64,000 nt of DNA, from the NCBI RefSeq assembly GCF_034702125.1, contig NC_085872.1:26960002-27024001 (forward strand), read 5' to 3'. A model generated the notes under the pieces. It had not been told where the DNA came from. It did no database searches and saw only the letters and a list, made by a program, of their open reading frames with translations. The stretch comes from Engraulis encrasicolus (Eukaryota; Chordata; Actinopteri; Clupeiformes; Engraulidae). How positions within the stretch are numbered: the stretch's first letter is position 1; every line of letters starts with the position of its first letter. The position numbers were made by a program, and so were the translations under genes. Shown here piece by piece: positions 11,158 to 21,412 of the stretch.

Positions 11158-12230
11158 GACTGGCTAGTGGAGGCATGAACTTGGGTAGGCGGCTGGCTAG
11201 CAGAATTTTCCGAAGGAGCACGGGGGGCAGACATAGAATTGCTTAGCGCGGGAGCTGACGGGCAAAATCGAGCAATGTGACCTGGCTTTCCACATCGGAA
11301 GCAAATAGGCTGGCCGTCTGGAGCGCGCTTAAAGCGCCCCCCTCGATATGACTGACCAACAGGGGTTTTGTTGGAGGGTTGGCCAAGGTGTTTAATCAGC
11401 GTATCTAACTGGGATTGTTGTTTGAGAACTATATTCTTCAGTTCTGCCAAATCAGATGTTTGGGCTACAGTAGCCTCACACTGAGACGCGTACTGCGCTT
11501 CACTTGCCCGTGACGGAACATGGGTTTTCTTTTCACGACCAGAGTTGCCCTCCTCCACCCACCTGATTGCCTCCCCTCGTACATCCAAAAGGGTCAATTC
11601 TGCTTCAGCCCGCACCCGCCTCTTTAGTTCCCGCCGTAATGTATGATCATGGACATTTTCACAAAATTGATCTCTCAACACTATGTCTGGGTTAGCAATT
11701 GCACCACTCTTGGACTGTTTAACTTTTTCCATAAGCTCCATTAATGCATGCGAGAACTCGAATAGTGACTCACTTTCTTGCTGCTTCCGATCAAAGAATC
11801 GCTGCTGCCAAAACACATACGATTTCGAACATCCATACACTTCCTTTAGAACCTTAATAATTTCTGTAGGGTTTTCTCTGATCGTTGTAGGTCTGTATTT
11901 GATTTCATTGCGGGCTTCGCCCTCTAAATGATCATATAAGAACAAGGCCTTCTCTAACTCAGACATGTGTCTTGAGCGAATACAACTCTGTGCTTCTTCA
12001 ACCCATTCTTCAACACATAATGACCCTGTTCCCATAGACCCAGAGAATTTAGGGCACCGCCTTTCCCTGGGCAGGTAGATGGCCTGCTCTCGTCGTACAG
12101 ATTGAGCAGCATTGGCATCACTAGTACCTCCATTTTGAGTGTTAGAAAGTCTCTGGTTCTCAACTTGAAGCCGGTTCACTTGTTCCCGTAGCTGCTGTAA
12201 CTCCATCTCGGCTTCCTCGCCGCTTGACAT
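11148..12230 (-). CDS. Gypsy Gag structural protein
   Basis: 360 codons from ATG at 12230. Residues 4-30 form a leucine-rich heptad-like coiled coil. Residues 55-225 look like an alpha-helical retrotransposon Gag capsid region (FSGS, EEWVEEA, LEGEARNEI, QQRFFDRKQ are spaced as in Gag families). A single CCHC zinc knuckle CFRCGKPGHIARFC has C310, C313, H318 and C323 and should bind genomic RNA. The start is the first ATG after a (CA)n-containing leader. The stop directly follows the slippery heptamer, so most translation should end as Gag and a minority continue as Gag-Pol. The ORF is intact. Confidence 0.9.
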   Translation of the reverse strand: MSSGEEAEMELQQLREQVNRLQVENQRLSNTQNGGTSDANAAQSVRREQAIYLPRERRCPKFSGSMGTGSLCVEEWVEEAQSCIRSRHMSELEKALFLYDHLEGEARNEIKYRPTTIRENPTEIIKVLKEVYGCSKSYVFWQQRFFDRKQQESESLFEFSHALMELMEKVKQSKSGAIANPDIVLRDQFCENVHDHTLRRELKRRVRAEAELTLLDVRGEAIRWVEEGNSGREKKTHVPSRASEAQYASQCEATVAQTSDLAELKNIVLKQQSQLDTLIKHLGQPSNKTPVGQSYRGGRFKRAPDGQPICFRCGKPGHIARFCPSAPALSNSMSAPRAPSENSASQPPTQVHASTSQSGN

Positions 12231-12254
12231 CCTGTTGCCAGCTGCTGTTCTTTA

Positions 12255-12283
12255 CACACAAACACACACACACACACACACAC
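12255..12283. repeat. (CA)n microsatellite in the gag leader
   Basis: An almost pure CA run lies between the primer-binding site and the gag start codon, inside the transcribed 5' leader of the Gypsy element. Confidence 0.9.
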
Positions 12284-12357
12284 TCAGCCCTATCCTTTAT
12301 GACCAACCTATTGGTACAAAACAAAAAGAAAAGTAACAGAAAAAAAATAAAGAAAAT

Positions 12358-12373
12358 CCTGCCGACTACGCCA
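12358..12373 (-). other. Primer-binding site of the Gypsy element
   Basis: On the coding strand TGGCGTAGTCGGCAGG starts 3 nt after the 5' LTR end (GGTTACA). The leading TGG matches a tRNA 3' CCA end. I cannot name the tRNA by eye. The 10-mer TGGCGTAGTC recurs inside the LTRs of three other families here. Confidence 0.75.
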
Positions 12374-12376
12374 AGT

Positions 12377-14160
12377 TGTAACCCCCGCTTAAGACTGGCT
12401 ATTGCACCCCTACAGCAGAACCACCAAAAGCAAAGGGAATCCTGATGCAATAACCAGACAGCACAGGTGTTTAGAAGGAAATATAAAAATACAAATCTTT
12501 ATTTAACATGTTTAAAAATACCACAGAGGTTGGTCATAAATAACACTTACACAGACAAGGGACTCTAACTAAACCTGGGCGGCGGCACCAAAGCGTTGGC
12601 CTCAATATCACTCGTGAAATGTATAACCACTACAATGCATTTCATATCACTCGTGAAATGTATAACCACTACAATGCATTTCATGCCACACGAGAAATGT
12701 ATAACCACTACAACACATAGCTCTCAGAGCCTCAAACGTGTACAAATAAACCTCATGGATCACACTAGTGAATGTACACAACGTGTCACTATCTAATCAC
12801 TACCAGGTGATGCACACACTCTATGGAGGCCGTACGCTTTGGATTGACCGCCCGGCCCACGCCAGAAGTAAGAGGTGGGGGGGACGGGACACACAGAGAC
12901 AAACAAAAAAAAACAAAAGGAATAAAGAAAATAAATCCCTCCAACCTGAGGCTCACAGTTGCAACATCTTATTTCTCCAGCCCAGGTTGAAGGGAGAAAC
13001 AAAAAAACAATAACCCCTATGCACAACTAACGCGACAAACCTTTCACGCACACACGCGCGCACACATACACAAAGAACAGCAGCCAGCAAATAATGTAGT
13101 CGCACCGTGGCGCTGTACACACTGAAACAAAAGAAAAACACACATAAATGTAACATACCCCATTGACCCCAATTCTGTGCCCCTCATAGTAAAAGGACTT
13201 TAACACTTGCCATGTGTTACATTCTGATCATGACAAATGAATACTTAAGTCTCCACACAAAAGTGATTCATTACTACCGAATGGGCAGACATCAAAAGAC
13301 GGGTTGCACCCAAACCTACCTATTACTGCAGCTAGAGTTTCACAGATCGGTCCGATGCCCGGATAACTCGTTCACGATAGGCCAGGTGACTGGGTGAACC
13401 CGCAACACAACAGGTTACTGACCAAGAACACAGAATGGCATACATTACTAAAAGCAAGTACCAATATTAAAAGACCATTGGTTGGTACACTTGGCTACAG
13501 TATGCGGTCGAGGTGCATACCTGGATTGCTGAAGTAGCCTACTGTAGCTAGGGCTTCCTAGACCAGCCCCCCAAACCAGCGCAAGGGTAAACACGGCATA
13601 CAGCAGGTGGCTGGGATAACCACGTTACACAGCAGGTGACTGGCAAAGGACACAAAGTAGTATACATTATCCAAAGGCTAGCGACATATCTTTAGTCACA
13701 CACTGAGATGCTTCAATGTACAAAACGCATACCTGCTCAGTTAGAAGCCAGCACACCCCCGGACCTCTTTACAAGAGCTGCGCGGTAGCGTTACACAGCA
13801 AGCCACTAGTCAAAGACATAGGACACACATTACTCAAAGTGAAAGCCTACATATGATTTTAAGTCAAAACGGAGGTCGCTAACATACCTCGATAGTGGCC
13901 ACAACACTCATGCACTCGACCCAAGCAAACGCCGAGCTAGCAACAGGAAGACAACCGGTGCCAGGACCCCAGGTGCCTATACTAATGCCTGTTCCCAACA
14001 GACTTACACCTGACGTATTTGCGCCCGCCCACCCATTCAATTATCTACGAAGGGGGAAGTAAACTGGAATAAGTGAGAAGTATACCAAGTAGTGATGATA
14101 GTAATAAAAAAAGGATGTGCACTAACATAAAAGAAAATAGGCACATATCCCCAGCTTACA
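12377..14160 (-). repeat. 5' LTR of the Gypsy element
   Basis: 1784 bp with termini TGTAA...TTACA, nearly identical to 5207-7000. The AATAAA signal on the coding strand falls at 12498-12503. As 5' LTR it should hold the promoter. Confidence 0.92.
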
Positions 14161-15345
14161 TATTTTATGTTACCCTGTAACAATGAAGGACAAACTGAAT
14201 TCATTAGTTTACATTCCAGTTGGACCTGATTTTTATTATGTCCAATTCTACTCACAGTAGGTGGTTGTACAGGATGTTCAAAAAAACCCAGGTCATTTGG
14301 AATGGCACTGTAACTAATGAATTCAGGTTGCCCATCACTAAAATGCAAGATTATGAGTTAATCTTGATGTGAATCAGCAGCAATAAGTGTGTGGGCCTTG
14401 GCTGCATTGACATGGAATAAGACATACAATGCTGTGCTGGAGTTTAGACCTACATAAATTCTCTGTCATCTGTCATTAAGCGGGCTTGCCACGCTTATAG
14501 TCATCTCTAAGTGGTATTTATTATTTAGTTTATTGCTTATCTTGTGCAGGTCTCCTCCTAGGCCTTTCGAGACGCTTAAACGACCGGCTCGGCTTGGAGA
14601 TTTCAATAAATGCTTCGTGTGTCCATACCCCTTGTTGTTTTTTCGTATTCATCGATTCTGTGCAAGTTAAGGTCCCCATACAAAACAACAGACGGAACCT
14701 TCATGCCGAGCATTCCACCACTCTAGGGATCAGAGTGTAGGAAACGTTTTCATTCATAAAACATCAACACTTTCACCTAGAAGTTTCACCTGGAAGATGA
14801 CTCCAAAACGGTGAAAAGATCATGTCCCAACTCCCATTACTTTTTAAATGGCAGGGGTGTAAAAATGGTTGGGCTGGCCCAATGGATGGGTCGTATTCCA
14901 TCTATTATTAAACTGAACCGTTTAACCTATAAACTTCATTGAAGCACTAACAAAAGGGTAGTTCCTCGCGCTTCTGCTTTATCATCTGGTGCATCGACGG
15001 GAGAGAGGCAGGAAATCTTCACTTGAAGGACAACACCGGAGCAGCACAGATGTACTTCTTTGTGTTTTTTATTCAAGTGCACAACATGACTAACGTTTCG
15101 ATGGTTAGACCATCTTCATCAGAGTCCATGAGAGCACTGTTAGAAAGATCTGTGATATGACTCCAATCTGTGAGAAGGACATGTGCCAATTCTTTTTACT
15201 TTTTTAACACAGCGAGTTAAAAAGAAACTGTTGTGATTCTGCCCTCTGCCTTAGAGCAGTGGTTCCCAACCTATGGGTCGGGACCCAAATTATGGGTCGC
15301 CAAAGATCCACAGAGGATCGTGGAGCCTGCTTGATTTTAAGGGGG
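14161..15345. other. Non-coding flank with repeat fragments
   Basis: No gene is recognised. It contains the hairpin at 14186-14333. Around 15090-15122 is a motif (AACGTTTCGATGG ... CATCTTCATCAG) of a type dispersed in vertebrate repeats; a related form in the opposite orientation lies near 60722-60752. A hAT-like terminal motif CAGTGGTTCCCAACC is at about 15256. Confidence 0.45.
14186..14333. repeat. Palindromic hairpin MITE
   Basis: The arm CTGAATTCATTAGTT followed by ATTCCA and ACCTG (14196-14230) returns inverted at about 14299-14333. The whole ~148-bp unit folds into an imperfect hairpin with a central loop. It is a MITE-type repeat and could give hairpin RNA if transcribed (inference). 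Confidence 0.6.
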
Positions 15346-16002
15346 TTAATTTGAAATATAGCCCTGGAAGATGAAATCACGTGGCATGGCATCTTGGAGC
15401 AGGGTGACTTGCTCAGTATATGGAAACCCCTCAAATGGCCTTATCCCGCTCCCTTGGCATGGCATGGGTGCGTAGGAAGGGCTTGCTTGGGCTGCCCCTC
15501 CCACTGGAGCAGGGACGGTCAGTCTGGAAGCCTGAGGGTGTGGACCAGGGACTCTGGCTCCTCCTGGAAGTTCCTCCTCCTCTTCTCCTTCGTCTCCTGA
15601 ATCAGATAGTATGGGCGGGTCAGAAGGCACAACACAGAACTCTCCCTCATAACACACATTGGTCTGTGGAGAGAGGATGTCTCTGTCTTCCACTATGGTG
15701 TCAAGGCGCATGTGCATTTGTCTGGCCTGGAGCACATTACACACTGTACTCTTAGTTTGTTTTGCTTTTCCCCCATTTTTATCTTCATCCTGCCACTCTA
15801 TGAGCTTTGCTGTATGCGACTCTAAAGTGCAGTGACTGGTAGCAATTGTTTGTTCAGACTCATGTTTCTGTAACTGGCATAGTGAAACAGAAGCTACTGG
15901 CTTTTTATTTTTCTTGCAAAGTTTTTTCAAATCAATCTTCTTTCTCAACTTATTGGAAAATTCACGCCGATTTTCAGTTTTGTTGGTGGCTGTTTTCACC
16001 AA
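15346..16002 (-). CDS. Unrecognised 218-codon ORF (hypothetical)
   Basis: This is one of the longest frames outside clear transposons. I do not recognise the family. The N-terminal third is very basic (KLRKKIDLKKLCKKNKK), the middle holds an acidic run GDEGEEEEE near residues 140-150, and the C-terminus has a Pro/Gly/Ala-rich linker before PFEGFPYTEQVTLLQDAMPR. The mix of basic, acidic and low-complexity parts suggests a nuclear or disordered protein. It may be a single-exon host gene, one exon with unseen partners, or a retrogene. No paired TIRs or LTRs bracket it. The DNA to its right (16.1-16.59 kb) resembles diverged repeats at 22.44-22.99 kb. Confidence 0.35.
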   Translation of the reverse strand: MVKTATNKTENRREFSNKLRKKIDLKKLCKKNKKPVASVSLCQLQKHESEQTIATSHCTLESHTAKLIEWQDEDKNGGKAKQTKSTVCNVLQARQMHMRLDTIVEDRDILSPQTNVCYEGEFCVVPSDPPILSDSGDEGEEEEELPGGARVPGPHPQASRLTVPAPVGGAAQASPSYAPMPCQGSGIRPFEGFPYTEQVTLLQDAMPRDFIFQGYISN

Positions 16003-16587
16003 TGAATCAGTTTCTGTGCTTCGATTTGACCTGCGGATTTGAAAAGTGGCATGTTTGCCAATGTTGGATCAATTATCAAATGAAGGCACAGTGACTGTTT
16101 TGGGAAAGCAGGTGTTCGCTTTCACCCACTTGAGACCGGGCAGAGGAGAAGAAAAAAAACCTCACTGGCTGTGTGGCCTTATCTCTCCCCTCCCTTCTCC
16201 CTCTGTCTCAGCTTCAAGGAAAAAAACGTTCCTCTCAGCAGACCGGAATAGCACTGCGCATTACTACCCCAAAAAAGATTTTACTTCTACCGAAAACCTT
16301 TTTTAAAAAAGTGAACAAGATTTTTCTTTACTTCCCAAAAATCTTTTCAATAAACAAGGTAAAACGTGTACAACCACAAGTCTATGTGCAGCAATCTGGC
16401 TCTGTCCCATGTAACACCCTACTGTAAGTATTCAAATGTCAGTTCGTTTTTAGTCTACCCTTAACTCAAATAAGTAAGGGAAGGAGGAAAAAACTGCTGT
16501 TTTACATTAATATCCACAGGGGTGGTATCTTGCCCTGTTAGTTAAATTTATTAACCAGCCACAGACCGATATGGTATACTGCCCTGT
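16003..16587. repeat. Diverged local repeat, left copy
   Basis: Contains AAAAAAGATTTTACT plus TACCGAA (16272-16292) and GTTAGTTAAATTTATTAACC followed by AGCCACAG (16537-16565). Both motifs recur with drift at 22441-22990, on the other side of the nested LTR insertions. This is an old tandem duplication later split by LTR family B. No gene. Confidence 0.5.
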
Positions 16588-17175
16588 TGTGACAGGATGC
16601 GCAATTGCATGGATACCGATGCTGGGAAATAGGTGCGCACTGATTATTATGGGCGGTATTTAAGGGGCTTGGCCTGGAGGTTGGCACATGCCTGGTTTCA
16701 TTCGGGGAGAACAGTCCTTGTTTCGTCGAGGGATTTGGTGTGGAAGGCCGAAGGCTATCGCGTGGTGAGTGCGTTGTGCCTATCTGGTAGTTTTGGCTGC
16801 TTTGATGACCTTTTTCTGACTGCGTAATTCGCTTGCTCTGCAGTGTATCCAAACGGTGCTTTGGTGCCTCGGTTGCCAGAGGGGTTGCGTTGCCCTGTGG
16901 GAAGCTGCCAGCTGACTCGTGGGGTGGCTAGCTTTGTGGCAGTGTCTTTGGATGCTAGGTAAGTTACCGTAGGACTCGGTGGGTTGCTTAGATTGCATGG
17001 TGTAGCCCTTGTCTAATTCATCTCCTTTGGTTTTGGAACAGCAGCGGAATGTGGCGCGTTTGTGTTCGGAGCTCACAATGGATAGTGGCCTTGTAGAACC
17101 ATCTCCAGCCTAACGGTATGTATCCCTTCCTCGCCTTGCTGCTAGCATGGGGCATTAGTGAACCTGATAACTTAG

Positions 17176-18878
17176 TGTAACAGGTTGGACTAGGTCCCCT
17201 GTTAGTGTGCATGTTGTAATTGAAAACAGCTGCCCGTGTGGGCGAGGGTGGAGCCCTTCCGGTTAGTATAAATCAAAGAGGCTTGAGACAAGAGGGCTTA
17301 CTCACGTCATAACAGCGTAGTAGGAAATGATGGCGAGGGGAGTACGGAAATGTTATTCACTGTGGAACAGGTCATAGGACAGCGTGAATGTCTGTCAGCT
17401 GTCCTTAATTACCCCCAGCAATTACTGCTGACCAACAGCTGCCGTTACTTGGCCACAAATTACGGAGTACGAAAATGGCATCCATCGTGGATGGATGACC
17501 AATGACCATGCGCAAGGGAGTTAATTTTCCATCCACTCGTGTCCTCAGGCAACGCCCCCGTACTACACCGTGGCCAATGCATTCCCCCCCGAGAGATTGT
17601 TCTTCTGTTGAGTTTCTTTGGTATAAATTGCCTACTATGTTGTCTGTTAGCCAGGTGTGGCTAACCTCAGTACCGGTTGGCGCTTGGGGAAGCCCTGTAC
17701 GCTGGGTGAAGTAGGTGATGTTGGCGTGTTGGGTGTTGGACCCACACTGGAGCGCGTAGAGCGCAGCTGAAATGCGGACGCCAGGTTGCCGCATGTAGCC
17801 TAACCGGCTCGAAGGTAAGCCCTTCGGTGTGCACCTGGCGATAGCCAATTATGTTTGTACTGTGGCTAACGAGATGTTGTTTCACTGCAGCATTGCATGG
17901 TGAAGCAAGGGTCAACCGTAGACTTCCAAGCTCGGTCCAGTGCTTCCCAATTGCAACTGAAGGTAATTTCTAATTAACCGTCACTCTGTGCCTGTGGCTT
18001 TCATGCCACACCTTGCTCATTGATAATGGCATTTCCCTGGCATTAACCCAGTCTGTCTTGTGCTTTCTAGGTTGAGCACATTATTGTCAATTGGCTGGGG
18101 TGGGGGGGACGCCGCCGTCTTTTCCCGGTGTTTGTGTTTGTTATTTTGCCTTTTACCACCACGAGCTCTTTTAGTAGTGGCAGGTTGTTGTTCCTTTGCG
18201 CAGGTGCGCGACGCTTTCGTCTTTCAGCCATACGGTCTGACACGGTCAGCTCCAGTCACCCACCCCTCAGACAAGGGATGAGTGATTGGGGACTGGCCGG
18301 TTGAGATTTGTAGCAGTATCGTGTAAACTTATTGGTGAGGTGTAGATCCCCCTGAGTGGTATAGTAAACTCTCTGCCAAGAGGCCTGATTTGATAAACAT
18401 AGGCTACCTCTTCACTGCGAATCATTTCAGTGTGCTGTGACTTATTTTGTTTATTTTGATTATGTTTTGTGTGTACAGTTTTGATTGATTGCAGTGTTAT
18501 TTTGCATTCGCAGTGCAGTGTGTAGTTAACACACTCAGTAAATTACCTGTACTAGGCCTACTCAGTGCTCTCGCACTTAAGCCGTCACCGTTTCACGATA
18601 TGTACCTGTATTGACTTCAGTAGAGTTAAGACTCTGTTTGTGTATATGGACTCAAGTGAACTGCCTGCTCATTTTGAAAACGAATAAGACTGAAAGCAGA
18701 AGAAAATAAAAACTATTGTATGTGCAACAGCTGTGTCATCCTTGTCATCTAGAACCTGTCGGGGAAAATTGTATTTTTAACATCTGGGTTGTCTCACCCT
18801 TAACGAGACTGGCGTAGTCACCTTTTAAAACCTAATTGCTTAAAAGTTAGTAATCCTACCAACCTCCACTCTGCTACA
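17176..18878 (+). repeat. Family A 5' LTR, long form
   Basis: 1703 bp, TGTAACAGG...CTGCTACA. Compared with the 3' LTR it carries 355 extra bp (17274-17628), bounded by TATAAAT at 17267-17273 and 17622-17628. Outside that block the copies are nearly identical. AATAAA is at 18705-18710. ORFs on its minus strand recur in all three copies only because the LTRs are recent duplicates. Confidence 0.9.
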
Positions 18879-18881
18879 TTT

Positions 18882-18895
18882 TGGCGTATGTCGGC
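18882..18895 (+). other. Primer-binding site of family A element
   Basis: TGGCGTATGTCGGC starts 3 nt after the 5' LTR, in the same position and with almost the same sequence as the primer-binding site of the large Gypsy element (TGGCGTAGTCGGC), apart from T/G order in the middle. Confidence 0.65.
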
Positions 18896-19026
18896 TATGG
18901 ATGACCTGTGAGGCACAGCTGTTGGTTAGAGCTCGTGGTTTTCTTTTTTTTCTTTTTGTTTTACTGGGGAAAGACGGCGGCTGCCCCCTCGGCGGGCGAC
19001 ACCGCGGCGGGCACCCAGGGCCCAAA

Positions 19027-19533
19027 ATGATTGAACTGGCGGAGCTACAGGAGATGGCAGCGCGGAACCAGCGGCAGCTGGACCTGCTGAGCCAATGGGT
19101 CGACGCGCAGCCAGAGTCTCCACGGTCGCCGCTCACGTGCTGGAGGTGCCATCAGCCAGGGCACCTGGAGCGAGAGTGCGACTGGCCACGGGTTGTTGCG
19201 CGGCCCCGGTCTCCACGGTCACCAATCAAGTGCTGGAGGTGCCACCAGCCAGGGCACCTGGCACGGGAGTGTGATGGGCCACGGGTCTCTCGTCGTGTGC
19301 GAACCCCGCCGACAGTCCAATCGGAGAGTGAGCAGCGCCAGGGCACCCCCCAGCAGCCGACCAGAGGACCAGCCAGGACTGGGCTGGATAGCCACACCTC
19401 GGGCGGAGGCCGGCCGCTCTCTGGGGACTCGACCATGGCCACTCCATCGCCATCCGGCGTTTTATTGTTTTGTGTGTGTATATGTGCCGTGGTGGTTATG
19501 ATGTTAATGATGGATGTGTTGGGTGCGTGTTAG
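19027..19533 (+). CDS. Mini-Gag with two CCHC zinc knuckles
   Basis: 168 codons from ATG 19027. The frame is open to an earlier ATG at 18901, but that adds a non-conserved stretch starting 22 nt from the LTR. The N-terminus ELAELQEMAARNQRQLDLL is a short predicted coiled coil. Two knuckles follow, CWRCHQPGHLEREC and CWRCHQPGHLAREC (each C-x2-C-x4-H-x4-C), joined by a Pro/Arg/Ser linker duplicated together with them, so the pair arose by internal duplication. A Pro/Gly/Arg-rich stretch comes next. The last ~25 residues (LLFCVCICAVVVMMLMM) are strongly hydrophobic like a membrane anchor, which is unusual for Gag. It lacks a capsid domain, so RNA binding or packaging is the likely role. The hydrophobic end may be fortuitous. 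Confidence 0.6.
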   Translation: MIELAELQEMAARNQRQLDLLSQWVDAQPESPRSPLTCWRCHQPGHLERECDWPRVVARPRSPRSPIKCWRCHQPGHLARECDGPRVSRRVRTPPTVQSESEQRQGTPQQPTRGPARTGLDSHTSGGGRPLSGDSTMATPSPSGVLLFCVCICAVVVMMLMMDVLGAC

Positions 19534-19545
19534 GTGTGAGAGGGC

Positions 19546-19603
19546 GCGCATGTGTGTGTGTGTGTGTGCGTGCGTGCGCGTGTGTGTGTGCGTGTGTGTG
19601 TGT
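19546..19603. repeat. (TG)n microsatellite
   Basis: TG run with some GC interruptions, inside family A between the zinc-knuckle ORF and the 3' LTR. Confidence 0.9.
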
Positions 19604-19669
19604 CTATCCCCATCATAGGGTGAGCTACAGTGCGGCACCGGGACGGTACCGATTCAAAGCTGGGGCGAA

Positions 19670-21017
19670 TGTAACAGGTTGGACTAGGTCCCCTGTTAGT
19701 GTGCATGTTGTAATTGAAAACAGCTGCCCGTGTGGGCGAGGGTGGAGCCCTTCCGGTTAGTATAAATTGCCTACTATGTTGTCTGTTAGCCAGGTGTGGC
19801 TAACCTCAGTACCGGTTGGCGCTTGGGGAAGCCCTGTACGCTGGGTGAAGTAGGTGATGTTGGCGTGTTGGGTGTTGGACCCACACTGGAGCGCGTAGAG
19901 CGCAGCTGAAATGCGGACGCCAGGTTGCCGCATGTAGCCTAACCGGCTCGAAGGTAAGCCCTTCCGTGTGCACCTGGCGATAGCCAATTATGTTTGTACT
20001 GTGGCTAACGAGATGTTGTTTCACTGCAGCATTGCATGGTGAAGCAAGGGTCAACCGTAGACTTCCAAGCTCGGTCCAGTGCTTCCCAATTGCAACTGAA
20101 GGTAATTTCTAATTAACCGTCACTCTGTGCCTGTGGCTTTCATGCCACACCTTGCTCATTGATAATGGCATTTCCCTGGCATTAACCCAGTCTGTCTTGT
20201 GCTTTCTAGGTTGAGCACATTATTGTCAATTGGCTGGGGTGGGGGGGACGCCGCCGTCTTTTCCCGGTGTTTGTGTTTGTTATTTTGCCTTTTACCACCA
20301 CGAGCTCTTTTAGTAGTGGCAGGTTGTTGTTCCTTTGCGCAGGTGCGCGACGCTTTCGTCTTTCAGCCATACGGTCTGACACGGTCAGCTCCAGTCACCC
20401 ACCCCTCAGACAAGGGATGAGTGATTGGGGACTGGCCGGTTGAGATTTGTAGCAGTATCGTGTAAACTTATTGGTGAGGTGTAGATCCCCCTGAGTGGTA
20501 TAGTAAACTCTCTGCCAAGAGGCCTGATTTGATAAACATAGGCTACCTCTTCACTGCGAATCATTTCAGTGTGCTGTGACTTATTTTGTTTATTTTGATT
20601 ATGTTTTGTGTGTACAGTTTTGATTGATTGCAGTGTTATTTTGCATTCGCAGTGCAGTGTGTAGTTAACACACTCAGTAAATTACCTGTACTAGGCCTAC
20701 TCAGTGCTCTCGCACTTAAGCCGTCACCGTTTCACGATATGTACCTGTATTGACTTCAGTAGAGTTAAGACTCTGTTTGTGTATATGGACTCAAGTGAAC
20801 TGCCTGCTCATTTTGAAAACGAATAAGACTGAAAGCAGAAGAAAATAAAAACTATTGTATGTGCAACAGCTGTGTCATCCTTGTCATCTAGAACCTGTCG
20901 GGGAAAATTGTATTTTTAACATCTGGGTTGTCTCACCCTTAACGAGACTGGCGTAGTCACCTTTTAAAACCTAATTGCTTAAAAGTTAGTAATCCTACCA
21001 ACCTCCACTCCGCTACA
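19670..21017 (+). repeat. Family A 3' LTR, short form
   Basis: 1348 bp, TGTAACAGG...CGCTACA, with a single TATAAAT at the site where the long form holds 355 more bp. AATAAA is at 20844-20849 and the TGGCGTAGTC motif at 20949-20958. It matches the solo copy at 34631-35983. Confidence 0.92.
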
Positions 21018-21412
21018 TTAGTGTGGTTTTGTTATTAACTTAACAGATCTGCGGCTACTTGGAGATTCTGTCCCCCGACTTCCCACGGCTTCGGTGGCTG
21101 CTGTTTTGTTTCGATCCGGCTCACGCTCGGGATTCGTCAACCCGGCGGGCTCTCGCTACCTTTGATAAGGGAACGCACACCTGTGACTGCGTGTCTGAGT
21201 GCCTCTTGTCCATGTTGTTTATTTCTGTGGTCCATGTGTATATCAAATACTCGAAAACACTGATAAGTCCGTCTCCCAGGACGTGCCTTCTGCCAATCTT
21301 ATTATAACATAAGGGAGCGTGATTTGGAGTGTACTATTTGTTCCCCTTTGTGGGTTGGGCTATCGCATGGTACTTGGTGGGGTCCAGTCTGCATTGTCCC
21401 CCCACATTTAGT

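Larger units (their letters stand above)
5207..14160 (-). mobile_element. Near-complete Ty3/Gypsy LTR retrotransposon
   Basis: An 8.95-kb element on the minus strand: 5' LTR 12377-14160, primer-binding site, gag 11148-12230, pol 7048-11151, polypurine tract, 3' LTR 5207-7000. Pol order is protease, reverse transcriptase, RNase H, integrase, which is the Ty3/Gypsy order; no envelope ORF is present. Both ORFs are open from end to end. By eye the LTRs differ by about 16 substitutions and three or four small indels, including an 8-bp deletion near 13814, so insertion is fairly recent. A clean target duplication is missing (TTCTAT versus TATTTT), which suggests inter-element recombination or later mutation. 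Confidence 0.93.
17176..21017 (+). mobile_element. Complete non-autonomous LTR element, family A
   Basis: LTRs at 17176-18878 and 19670-21017 flank only 791 bp of internal DNA. A perfect 4-bp target duplication TTAG sits at 17172-17175 and 21018-21021. A primer-binding-site-like TGGCGTATGTCGGC follows the 5' LTR, and the 3' LTR is preceded by GCTGGGGCGAA. The only ORF encodes a short twin zinc-knuckle protein; protease, RT and integrase are absent. Movement would need enzymes supplied by another Gypsy element (inference). Confidence 0.88.

Noticed and set aside
17405..17915. Minus-strand ORFs of 76-147 codons inside LTR family A, repeated at 19757-20054 and 34718-35015
   Set aside because: They are conserved only because the LTRs are recent copies; no domain signature, antisense to the LTR, and the long version extends through the extra 355-bp block.
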